Source: Narthecium ossifragum (lineage: Eukaryota; Streptophyta; Magnoliopsida; Dioscoreales; Nartheciaceae). From it: a DNA stretch of 64,000 nt. Position numbers and translations under genes: made by a program. The notes under the pieces were generated by a model, which did no database searches, was not told the origin of the DNA, and saw only the letters and a list, made by a program, of their open reading frames with translations. Positions 1-9,751 of the stretch are shown piece by piece (within the stretch, counting starts at the first letter, position 1; every line of letters starts with the position of its first letter). The stretch is from positions 9,436,010 through 9,500,009 of the forward strand of contig OY986972.1 in assembly GCA_963920575.1 (NCBI GenBank), in the 5' to 3' direction.

Positions 1-188
1 AATATAACTGATAGTGTTCTCAAGTTTTGTGATTTTTAGGGATTTTTAAGAAATAAAAAAGGGAAGTATAGTGACTAAGATATCACGGTATAAGTGGGTC
101 TGGACATTAATGGCTCTATTAAGTTAAATTGTCCATTGACTCTCTGAATCAAGCTGGACAACTTTATCAACTCAAAAATCAGTCCTAA

Positions 189-628
189 GAGCATTATCAA
201 CAAGTTCCCTATCCCATTCACTATCCCTATATTTAGAGAATATTATTAAAAAACGTCACATTCCCTATCCTTAAACTCATTCCCCATGTTATTTCCTAAA
301 ACCACTCTCATTCCCTATATTTAGGGAATCTGTTAAAATTTAGGGAATGAGATAGGGAACGAGTTTGGGAATAAGGAATCTGTTGGGTAATGTTTTTTAG
401 TCAATTCTTTAAATTTAGGGATAGAGAATAGGATAGGGAATATGTTGGGAATGAAAACGCATTCCCAATCCACTAAACATGTTTAAGTTTTAAAAAATCC
501 AGCATCATTGGGAATTAATATAGGGAAAACTGCTAGGTGAATAAGGCAAAAGCCGATTCCCTATATTGTAGAATAACATAAATCACACCAAAATAGGGAT
601 AGAGATAGGGAAGCTGATGATGATGCTC
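189..628. mobile_element. MITE with TAA target duplication
   Basis: A 440-bp non-coding element. Its ends form an imperfect terminal inverted repeat: GAGCATTATCAACAAGTTCC on the left, and GAGCATCATCATCAGCTTCC read in from the right on the other strand. TAA flanks it on both sides (186-188 and 629-631). The interior is AT-rich and full of degenerate TTCCCTATC/GATAGGGAA motifs in both orientations, so a transcript could fold on itself. A 3-bp TAA/TTA duplication is typical of PIF/Harbinger (Tourist-like) elements; the family assignment is inference because no transposase is encoded. Confidence 0.8.
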
Positions 629-878
629 TAATATTACTACAGTACTACTCTGACACAACTGGAACCAAAGTAAGTTATCACACACTTACAAACATATATT
701 AATTCCAAACTGACGAGTCGACTGAGATCCTTTTCTCTCACCTTTTGCTCGGGACCTTGCTTCTATTCTCTTGCCTTTTGGCCTAAGATAATGATGTGCG
801 CATATGATTAAACATTTGCTTTGCAAATTGAGCACCATACTTTTCTTCACATACTAGTCTATCTCTTCCTCCATTTTC

Positions 879-943
<65 letters not shown>

Positions 944-1246
944 CCCCCCAATAATCAGCCACCCCCCAACACACGCACACACACACACATTAGTACGCTT
1001 CCTCCCTGGGCTAGTCCACCTAATTTCACAACAACGAGATTATCAAAGGAAAAATGGTTTTGTTCTTAATTCTACCCTAGTAACTCTAATCTATGCATGA
1101 ACATCATGATTCCATCTGAAGAAGAACAAATTGAGCTTAGTGGACCTTTTTCCAATAGCCATAAAAATCATCTAAAGACTATCATTTTTAAGTAGTCTAA
1201 ATATAGTATAAATTCGTCTGCAAGTTTGCTAATAAGTGAAAGTAAC
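629..1246. other. non-coding stretch left of the last visible APS kinase exon
   Basis: No coding exon is recognised on either strand. The stretch would be the last intron or 3' flank of the minus-strand APS kinase gene. It contains a long TC microsatellite. The expected final kinase exon (the FTGIDDPYE region of the family) is not visible here. Confidence 0.6.
882..949. repeat. (TC)n microsatellite with a poly-C tail
   Basis: About 29 uninterrupted TC units (882-940) run into nine C residues (941-949). A short CA-rich stretch (961-988) follows. Open frames across it would encode only serine-leucine or glutamate-arginine repeats and are not genes. The length suggests a polymorphic microsatellite. 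Confidence 0.95.
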
Positions 1247-2498
1247 CTTTGATCTTTCCAGCACGGGCAAGCTTGTAAAGGCCTTTAGGATCTCTCGTCT
1301 CACATACGTCCAAAGGCATATTCATAAAAACCTGGAAACATAGTAACATGTCACTCTTGATAAAAACTGCCAGTTACTTTACCAAATGATGGGATAGTCA
1401 GAAGATTCAGAACTGACTTCAATAAAACTTGCATCTGACAATAGCGCCCGGCAAGAGTCACGGTCTTTCCTGTATGGAGATATCAAACTTGCAATACAAA
1501 TTAACCCGGCATCTGCGAAAAGCTTCGCCACCTCACCTAAAATTAGGGAGCATTTTGCAATCTTCAATACTTAAAGGGCAACCAATAGTTACAATTAAGC
1601 GGCATTTTTCCGATGGAGTTATGCATTAATTGAGTTTCATCGCCTTCATAATAATAAAAGAGCATAATGCTTGTCACTTTTCCTACAGCTAATGAAGCCA
1701 AACTTACCAACCCTACGAATATTTTCTGCACGATCTTCAGCCTTGAAGCCGAGATCTTTGTTTAGCCCATGTCTAAGGTTATCACCATCAAGAATGTAAG
1801 AGAGCTTCCCTCTAGTATGCAAATCTTGACCCAAAGAACATGCCAAAGTGCTTTTCCCTGAAGAGGAGGATAATACTTGAGACTAAAAGCACACTTGTAC
1901 ACAATGTCAAAACCAAACCTACTGCTATTTTCTTTTGTTACATGCATTTCCAGAAGCAAATTATAAAATCCGATTTAATGAAAATGCTCAGATGATTTCA
2001 CATCGAGGGTATCTAAAAACCTCATATTGCATATTCCTAAAGAAGTTTAAAACCCGATTAGCCTTTCTTAAGGTTACATTTTTTAACTATAACCCAACAC
2101 CCTCCCTTCTGACATGCCTCCTTATCTAAAGCTAAACCAGAGAACTCTACTTTGAACCAAATAAAAGGTGAACAGAGCATCTTCTAGCAGTAAAATATAC
2201 AAACACATAATAGGTGTGCCAAGAATGGTTAGAGAACTTTCTTACAAATATGTAGAACTTTCATCCATCGGAAAAGCAGGGATTCTAAATAGAAACCACC
2301 TACATTAAATCTAGGAAAATGTATAAAAACCAACAAAACTTTTGAATCTATGACGATGTTTTCTTGAACCAAACCTGATCCGCTGAGACCTGTGATCCAA
2401 ACAACACAACCCTTTTGATTAAGCAGCTTCTGCCTATCAAGCTTCCCCACCAAACACTCTTGCCAGAAGATGTTGGTAGACTTCCCAACAGAAGACAT
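1247..2498 (-). CDS. APK3: adenylyl-sulfate (APS) kinase, cytosolic type, 3' end not seen
   Basis: APS kinase phosphorylates adenosine 5'-phosphosulfate to PAPS, the sulfate donor for sulfotransferases. Four minus-strand exons join in frame: 2498-2375, 1857-1708, 1536-1418 and 1331-1247, each with GT-AG borders. Exon 1 starts with [12 protein letters not shown] and reaches the P-loop, which is completed across the intron as GLSGSGKST. Exon 2 carries the [10 protein letters not shown] substrate-binding motif. Exon 3 carries ISPYRKDRD and exon 4 has [17 protein letters not shown]. There is no transit peptide ahead of the start, which matches the short cytosolic isoform (Arabidopsis APK3) rather than the plastid forms. 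The four exons give about 159 codons of a roughly 200-residue family. The last exon should lie to the left but is not found in 1-1246, so it is either outside the window or lost. No stop or frameshift is seen in the visible part. Confidence 0.85.
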
Positions 2499-2979
2499 TG
2501 AATCCTAATCAAATCCCACTCAAATTAAGCAATTTGAAACCAAATTTCAACAGCCCAAACAAATTCCAAACATGGGTCTGTGAAATCTTTAAACTCAAGA
2601 ATCCCCGATAGAAGCTTAGTTGCATTCTGGAAAAAAAACTATAATACATAGATGCATCTGGGAGGGATAAGTTTTTAGTACCTCAGCAAAGATGGCAGAT
2701 CTTCTCAAGATTCAGTATATAATAAGGATGTCCGCACAGACGAGAATATCGAACATATTGCTTACCTTATTTGTTTGTCACGTTGGCAGAAAAGTGCGGA
2801 GGAAAAAATGGGTAAGTGGTTTAGTGGTTAGGGACTAATGAACAGGTCCGTAACACCTGTTGGTGTTGGTTCCACGTGTAATGGTGTCAAATTGCTGGTG
2901 TCACTCATGTTGGTGCATTTAAACAATAGAATATGATGAATGCTATAAATGAGTAGCTACTTGGAAACATTGGTTTTAA
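2499..2979. other. APS kinase upstream region, probable 5' UTR and intron
   Basis: No coding sequence is recognised. On the minus strand a GAG/GTACTA junction near 2,680-2,690 could be a donor site ending a 5' UTR exon, with its intron reaching to just above the ATG. This is inference from one splice-like site. Confidence 0.3.
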
Positions 2980-4001
2980 GGGTGCGTTTGGTTGCTCGAT
3001 TCGCTGATGCATCCTGATCGTTGGATGCATGTATCAGTCATCTAATACTGGTGTTTGGTTTACGATTGGGATCATCTGATGCAACATGATCCCATTTAAG
3101 CTGGAAGGGAGTATCTGACGGCTGATAACCCGTCGGAGTAGGATCGGCGAAAAAGGGACCTCGTCGGAGCTCGGGACCAAGGGAGGAGGGGTCGTGGGAC
3201 GCTGGGGAATCGATCCACCGGGCCGGATCAAGTTGTTGGGCTACATAGACGGTGGATCTAAAAAAGGAGGGGGGGGCGGCGGCGGCGGCGGCGGCGCTTT
3301 GGAGGGGATGAAGACGCGAGCAATGGAGGTAGGTGCCCCGCGGATCTTGCCCGGGAACGGTCGGAGATGGGGAGGCGATCGACGAGGCGATCAAATCTGG
3401 AACTAGACGGAGTTGGGAAGGCCGGAGATGGAGTCCTCAGTGGAGTGAGTTCGCCGGTGAAAAGCTCGGGAGATGCCGGGGAATTGGGAGAGATGGCGTC
3501 GTTGATGAAGGGTCAGTGCCGGGTTCTGATGGGGGCTGGAACTCGGGGTCTCGGTCTGGCGTGGGTGGTTTTCGATGGAGGACTACGAGCTCGGGGATAG
3601 GTTCCGATGGAGGACGACGAACTCGATGACGGGTTCCAATGGAGGACGACGAGCTCGGGAACGGGTTCCGATGGAGGACGACGAACTCGATGACGGGTTC
3701 AGATGGAGGACGACGGTTCCGATGGAGGACGATGAGCTCAGGGACGGGTTCCGATGGAGGACGATGAACTCGATGACTGGTTCCGATGGAGGATGACAAG
3801 CTCCGGGACGGGTTCCGATGGAGGACGACGAGCTCACGCGAGGGTGCATCGTATGAAATGCATAAGATGCGTGATTTGAGGGATGAATGCATCGTCGGAT
3901 GCATGTTTCGTGCGACATAGGAGCGAACCAAACACGCAATCGGTGTATCAGGATGCATCGCGCGCATGATGCACCCTGATACACCCTAACCAAACAACCC
4001 C
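2980..4001. mobile_element. PIF/Harbinger-type non-autonomous element with internal minisatellite
   Basis: A 1,022-bp element flanked by TAA on both sides (2977-2979 and 4002-4004). The left end reads GGGTGCGTTTGGTTGCTCG; the right end on the other strand reads GGGGTTGTTTGGTTAGGG. Such GGG...TTTGGTT termini with 3-bp TAA/TTA duplications are typical of PIF/Harbinger elements. Subterminal zones are rich in GATGCATC and TGTATCAG motifs. The GC-rich interior has a (GGC)n tract near 3,274-3,297 and a 32-bp tandem array. Several open frames cross it on both strands, but none resembles a protein family; they come from the repeats. Confidence 0.75.
3568..3838. repeat. 32-bp minisatellite, about nine units
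   Basis: Units begin GTTCCGATGGAGGACGACGA and recur at 3568, 3601, 3633, 3665, 3697, 3716 (after a short unit), 3748, 3780 and 3812, so the period is 32 bp with one 33-bp and one 19-bp unit. Alternate units carry ACTCGATGAC or GCTCGGGGAC-like ends, suggesting an older 64-bp dimer. It lies inside the Harbinger-type element. Confidence 0.9.
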
Positions 4002-5434
4002 TAAGTCTCACTCAAGCTTTATAATTATGGACTAGTTTGTTTCGTGGGATCATCGATGGATAAAATTAGCAATCTTTGCTGTCATGCTTTATCCTATTTC
4101 TATGTTTGGTGTTAAAATTTGAAGAAGGGATGACTGATCTCAATATAAGTTTATATCCTACATGCATGAGATAATATAATCTCATGGAAAGGTGGAATAT
4201 GTGGTCATGGGAGAAGAGATCTCCATAAGATGTAAAATAGAACGTCTGATTGATTCAAAATTTTAAATTTATGATAAAAAACACTATCACAACTTATCCT
4301 GTTGCTCACCAGATGCAAAATTTTAAGAGTCTTTCTCTCACTCTTAGATACAATATCTCGAGAGGCTATCTCCCAATTCTATTCGACTATTCCCCAAACC
4401 AAATGAGATCAGTAGGAACTAGGAACTGGTTCAAAATCGGATCTGAAAATGTAGAGTACTCAGTTCTTGCCCTCCAAGCCCATGTGGACGATTAACTTCG
4501 GAGTTCTTATGAGATCCGGTTCCACTGATGGTGAGGTCACAATCCCCCTTGTTTTTTTGAAAACCCAAGTTACAAGGGAACGAACCTTGAAGGCAGAAGA
4601 TGTGAATATGAATGGAGAAAATTATGAAACTAATAGACTTCATCAAGCTTGAAGGCTCGATGTGATAACAATATTTGGTCCCCCCTATCCGGATTAGTCT
4701 GCGAGTGCAAATGCTTATGGTCAAAGAGTTTTCATAACCAAATGTAGGCTTGCATAACCAAATCCAAGCCCAAACACCATTGAAATTTCTTATGCCCACG
4801 GTTTAGAACATAAATTATGCAAAAAGGTCAAAATAGTCTAACACTTAAGAATCAGGAGATTGTGATTTAGTCTAACTCCTTCAAACTATGTTCGAACAGA
4901 GGTGTTGAAGATTTAGAAAAATGGATGTGAAGTGGAAATGGAAGATGGGAAGTGGTGACAAAATGAATGATGAAAAGTCATGAAAAATGGTAATAATAGG
5001 TGATGAACTATGCTAGAACTACTCCTATGAGTGGTAGATCTACTCATATGAATAGAATTATGCCAGCACTACTCCTATGAAAAGAAAAGAACTGGTTGCA
5101 GGAATTTTAAAGGAATAAAAGCTTCAGTGCTGAATTTAAAAGGCTACATGATAAATAGATCTAAGTCTACTGATACATGCTAAAAGATAAATAAAGTGGC
5201 TTTTGCTCTTGATTTCGGGAGAGATTTTTCTTCATCCTCTTAGCCTTTTATAGAGCTTTTGGTAACCACCTTAAAACCACCCAAACCATCCACTACGCTG
5301 CAACTGTTGCTTGAAAGTGGAAACCACTAGAACTGCTTCATAACTGATTGAAACTGCCACTAAATAACATCTCCTATCTTCCACTGTAATTTTTCCAACA
5401 ATAATCTTAGAATCTGGAAACAGTCTGAAAATGA
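4002..5434. other. stretch without recognised genes
   Basis: Mostly AT-rich. The part from about 4,030 to 4,405 begins with GTTTGTTTCGTGGGAT and ends with ATTCCCCAAACCAAA, a weak inverted similarity that could be a degraded MITE, but no target duplication was found. The remaining open frames are short and match nothing recognisable. Confidence 0.4.
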
Positions 5435-6090
5435 AAGTTGTAGCTCTTCAAATTATCTCTCCAACGGTACCAGAAACGTCTAATTTAAACATCGGATGAG
5501 AAAGTTATGGCTAAAACAATCAGACTGTATTAATTGCTAATATGGTCGATTAGCCAAATGTAAACGATGGGATTTTGACCGATGGGAAAATGGACGATGA
5601 CATCGGCCATTTTGGATGATGACATTTAGATGCTCGGCCATTATGTATTATTTTGCCACTGGGCACTCCGACTGCCAGTTTGGCATACTAAACGATGCAA
5701 TTTGAAGATCTAGTCAACATGAAAGTTGTAGATCTTTTCGTTCTCTTTCCAATGGTTCAAGAATCAACTCATTTGGACATCGTATGAGAAAATTATCGCC
5801 AAAATAGTCAAAACACATAGATGACTAATAAAATAATCACCAAATATGGTCGATTGACAATATGGGCGATGGAAATTTGGTCGACATCAGCCATTGTACA
5901 TCGACCATTGTTTGGACGATGGCATTTCAAATTCGGTCATTATTTATTATTTTACCACTGGACACTTTGACTGCCAGTTTGACATAGTAAACGACGCAAT
6001 TTGTAGATCTTTTCATCCTCTTTCCAATGGTTCAAGAATCGCCCAATTTGGATACTCGATATAAATGTTATAGCCAAATTACTTCAGCTG
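5435..6090. repeat. three diverged ~290-bp direct repeats with a GTTGTAGATCTTTTC module
   Basis: The module GTTGTAG(A/C)TCTT followed by CTTTCCAATGGTTCAAGAAT starts near 5,437, 5,725 and 6,002. A second shared block, CCACTGG(G/A)CACT...GACTGCCAGTTTG, recurs at 5,656 and 5,955. The spacing is about 277-299 bp, so this is an old tandem duplication. A similar GTTGTAGATC...CTTTCCA stretch appears inside the solo LTR at 56,103, so the block is probably a remnant of LTR-retrotransposon DNA. No coding sequence is present. Confidence 0.6.
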
Positions 6091-6268
6091 TGTCAAAACT
6101 GAAGCATTTATTGACTGATGAAATTACCACTGATCTTGGTAATCACCCAAATGACTATAGGATATGATTATATTTATGGCTAACACCGACTAACAAGAAA
6201 ACCGTGAGAGAAAGATGGACGAAGAGCTTTCAAATTAATCTGAACTTTTCAGAAATCTATCTTCCTTT

Positions 6269-7350
6269 AGCCCCCATTTGGTATGGGGTTACCTTATTCC
6301 GGGTCAAGGGGGGTTAAGGAATTTTGGGGTTAGAAAAATGGGCTTAAGGAGTGGGGATAAATTTATTCTCATTTTGGTGTTTGGGGATAAGTAGTAATGA
6401 TTGCTTGGGATAAGGAAAAAGTTTTTGGGGGTAGGGGTAGGATTTGTAGCTAATACCAAAAATACCCTTATATATAATGTGCTCAGAATTAGATTAATTT
6501 AATTATGGGAATGTCGACATGCCTCCAGATATGTCTGTTAATTATAAAAAATTATATTAATAAATACAAATGATTAATAAATTAACATTATATTATCACG
6601 TAGGAAGAGATCGGACCCGTGAACCGGGCTGTCGACCGCGATAGATCACGTAATAAGTCATCTACAACAAATACATTGCAATTAGGGGTGGCAATTGGAC
6701 CCGTGAATCCGTCCCGACCCGAATTTAGCGGGGTTGGGCTTGGGGTATTCGGGTGTGGATCGGGTTCGGGTTTACCCGTCACCGACCCGTTAATAAGCGG
6801 ATCGGGTTCAGGTTGAGGATGGTAACCCGTGACCCGACTCATGACCCGTGACCCGACCCATGACCCGACCCGTAACCGTCACCTTAACTTATAAAATGAT
6901 ATTTTTAATAGAAAATTAATGTTGGAATAATGTGTTTGACCTGACTCGACCCGCTGGGAACCCGACCCGACCTATTTATTAAATGGGTCCGGCGGGTTGG
7001 GTTCGGGTTGACCCGTTTATTAACGAGTCGGGTTCGGGTCAACCAAACCAACCCGTTTAATAAACGGGTCGGGTTCGGGTTGGACCTTTGGGTCGAGATA
7101 ATTGATCTCGACCCGAACCCGACCCGTCAACCCGTTTTGCCACCCCTAATTGCAATATTAGAACAACATCACTTGTAATAGTTGAGGGTAGTATAGTATT
7201 TTATATCATGGTGGAGGCTTTGAAAATTGGGTTTGCTTAACCCGAGTTAAGCCACTATCTCCGCCTAACCCCATTAGTTAACCCCAATTTTGTTTGGGGA
7301 TAAATGGGGGGTTAAGGGGGGATAACCCCTTAACCCCACACCAAATAGCG
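6269..7350. mobile_element. MITE-like element split by a hAT MITE
   Basis: The left part reads GCCCCCATTTGGTATGGGG and the right part read on the other strand gives CGCTATTTGGTGTGGGG, so the ends are inverted copies around the core ATTTGGT(A/G)TGGGGTTA. Both sides also contain GGGGTTAAGG and GGGGATAA motifs in mirrored order. Exact borders and the target duplication are uncertain. A hAT-type MITE (6683-7148) sits inside it. Confidence 0.5.
6683..7148. mobile_element. hAT-type MITE, 8-bp TSD ATTGCAAT
   Basis: A 466-bp element with terminal inverted repeat TAGGGGTGGCAA at both ends and a perfect 8-bp target duplication ATTGCAAT (6675-6682 and 7149-7156). The TIR and 8-bp duplication are hallmarks of hAT elements. 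The interior is built of many GACCCG/CGGGTC units in both orientations and encodes nothing. A second member lies at 44469-45012. Confidence 0.9.
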
Positions 7351-7399
7351 TTTGGGGATAAGAATGGGGTTAAGGGGTCCCTTTAACCCCCTTTCTTAC

Positions 7400-7690
7400 C
7401 TGCCGTTGCTTTTAAGGAATCCTTGGCAAAGGTTCTGTGATGCCCAACCTGAGGTCAGCGCCCTTAAACAGTGCTCTTTGGCAACGGCCGTGTGGTGTCG
7501 TTGTTACGGGTGTTTTTGGTTTTCCGATAGGTCTTTGACAACGACCAAGATGACTCGTTGCTATATGATCATGGACCTTTCGCAACGGATATTTTTTGGT
7601 TACGGCGAAGTGAAACGTTGTAATAGATGGCGGATTCCTTTAGCGACGGCCTTTCATGACAAACACGGGCACCCGTTGCAATATGATGCA
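7400..7690. mobile_element. possible CACTA subterminal-repeat fragment
   Basis: The stretch contains repeated GCAACGG/CCGTTGC/GCGACGGCC motifs in both orientations, for example near 7,480, 7,580, 7,650 and 7,675. Such motifs are common as subterminal repeats of plant CACTA elements. It is cut off at 7,691 by the start of the A' LTR, and no CACTA terminus is seen, so the assignment is tentative. Confidence 0.3.
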
Positions 7691-8233
7691 TGTGAGGACT
7701 CGTACCTCCAACCTGGTCCGACCGCATTAGGTCGAGGGTCTGGGTTTGTGGTTTGGCTCGGTTGGCTTTTGACCCCAGTGGCATTTTGGTAAATATGCTC
7801 CCTGGTGGTCAGTTTCACACCTGCGTTGCACACATGGCCTTTGATCGATGTATGTGTTTGATTAGAACCTTTAGGGCGCTTCCGATCGGAAGATCGGAGC
7901 TCGATCGGGAGAGATCGAATCGGACGGCTGTGATGAATTCCAGCTTTCTATTTAAGCTCCTTCTTTCCTTTTCTTTCCTTCTTTTCCTTCTCCTGCCGTT
8001 CTCTTTCTTCTCTCTCTCCTGCGGCTGAGCTAGGGCCTAGAGGCGCGGCCTTCGAGGAGCGGATTCCGGCGATCGGAGTTGAGGAATGCGTGGAGGAGCT
8101 GTCCTATCTCATCAAGTAGGTGTTTCTACCTCGATCTCGTGATCGAGTTCTCCTAGGATAGGTTTTATGTACTTTCGCTGTAAGAATACATGTTAGAATG
8201 CTTTGTAGCTCTTTGCACATCTGGTGTAGTTCA
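7691..8233 (+). mobile_element. A' LTR, left part (Tekay-like, plus strand)
   Basis: The LTR starts TGTGAGGACTCG and carries GGCATTTTGGTAAATATG, GTTTCACACCTGCG and CCGATCGGAAGATCGGAGC. All of these recur in the LTRs of element A in the opposite orientation. A TATTTAAG box near 7,949-7,956 could be its promoter. It is interrupted at 8,233 by element A and resumes at 13,794. Its far end at 15,839 is followed by a methionine-tRNA type primer site, so this is a 5' LTR of about 2.59 kb once the insertion is set aside. Confidence 0.8.
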
Positions 8234-9607
8234 TGTCACACCATGACCCAGAAAACCCATCCAGGACGGGGCGTGAGGGTTCCTATCACTATTCATCTTC
8301 AATTGGCGCGATACAAGCGAAAAGACGAATAATTTAAACAATTGTATTCCAGAGGTAAACAGATATTCAATTCATATAACATGAGTTGTACAGTTACAAA
8401 ATTCCATTCTAATACTCATAAGGTAAAGATATAATACATAATCCCAAAAGTCCTTGAAATATTTACAACATATATATCAAAAAGGTACAACAGATAATCC
8501 TCCAACAACCTCAAGCGCCTCTGGATGTACTCGCGCCGCCAAAGGCCGATCCTGCCAGCTCCACGGAAGAAGAACTGCCGCCTGCACCTGCAAACGCAGC
8601 CCGGGTAGGAGTGAGTGATAAGCTCAGTAGGGTTCTACTCTACGGCACACAGAAGGGAGGAAAACAACAACAGTGTCGTCTCCCAGCTCAAGTCTAACGG
8701 ATGCCACGGGTCCCACAACCCTGTCGATGTCCCAAGGGCTTCTGCCATGAAATCTCTCTCCTGAACATGTTACCAGGAGGCCACGAAACAGTAACATGCA
8801 TGATCACCCTTACCCAAGCAGGAATACCATGCCTTGGGGGAACCACGTCGGGAACGCATCGACACCCATCCTTAGCACTTGGCCTTGGAAGACAACACGA
8901 CTTCTAAACTTCGAACAATGATCAGAGTCAACTATCGCAAATCCTCGACACATGAGATTCAGATTAAATAATCACACCCTAAACCTGACTACCCAGCCAC
9001 GACCCTAAGGCTAGATCCGAGCTACCCGAGAGCCTCGGATCGGCGACCCAAACCATCGCCCGCCTAACCTCAAATGCCTCTAATGCACACAATGCGTGAA
9101 CCTATGCAAATATCTATCCTAGAAGAACCCGATCCTAAGATCGAGGTAGAAACACCTACTTGAGCAAGTAGGGTAGCTCCTCCACGCGTCCAACCAGTCA
9201 AGCCGCCAAGATCCGCGCTCCGAAAGCCGCGTCTCCGAGCCCTAGCTCAGCCGAAGGAGAGAGAGAAGGAGGGAAAACGACAGGAGAAAGAAGGAAAAAA
9301 AGAAAGGGACAGGGCTTATATAGAAAATCCGGATCTATCTCAGCCGTCCGATTCGATCTTTTCCGATCGAGCTCCGATCTTCCGATCGGACGCACCCTAG
9401 AGATTCTAATCAAACACATACATCAATCCAAGGCCGTGGGTGCAACGCGGGTGTGAAACCGACCACCAGAGGGCATATTTACCAAAATGCCCCCGGGGTC
9501 CAAACCGCCGCACGATCGCCCGATCGTGCCCGATGCGGAACCAAACCAACAGGAAACTGGCTCTCGACCCACGCGGTCGAACCAGGTCAGAGGGACAGGC
9601 CCTCACA
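8234..9607 (-). repeat. 3' LTR of element A
   Basis: In element sense the LTR starts TGTGAGGGCC at 9607 and ends GGTGTGACA at 8234. The TATA box is TATATAA (9316-9322, minus). A TTTTGGTAAATATGCC motif and a GATCGGAAGATCGGAGC inverted repeat precede the TATA box. It is 1,374 bp, shorter than the A' LTR because it lacks the block seen at 13.8-14.9 kb. Confidence 0.9.
9316..9322 (-). promoter_or_regulatory. TATA box of element A 3' LTR
   Basis: TATATAA on the minus strand, preceded by TTTTC and followed by GCCCTGTC. The matching site in the 5' LTR is 13497-13503. The position is typical of a U3 promoter. Confidence 0.6.
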
Positions 9608-9751
9608 ACCTAACAACCTTAAAAATAATTTCGTCCCGAAATTCAAGGTTGAAGCTGGGGAAAAAGAAACAACTAGGCCTACCTGCACAAACAAGGCTAC
9701 AACTAGGGGCGCCAACGCCCACAACAAGGAACTACCTGAAGAGGTGAACAG

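Noticed and set aside
783..1069. Open frames with glutamate-arginine or serine-leucine repeats
   Set aside because: They are translations of the TC microsatellite; no start context, no family.
3038..4011. Long overlapping open frames on both strands (up to 176 codons)
   Set aside because: They follow the 32-bp tandem repeat and the GC-rich MITE interior, change frame with the repeat, and lack domains.
7352..7792. 146-codon open frame as a gene
   Set aside because: It crosses three different repeats (MITE end, CACTA-like fragment, LTR start), so it is chance.
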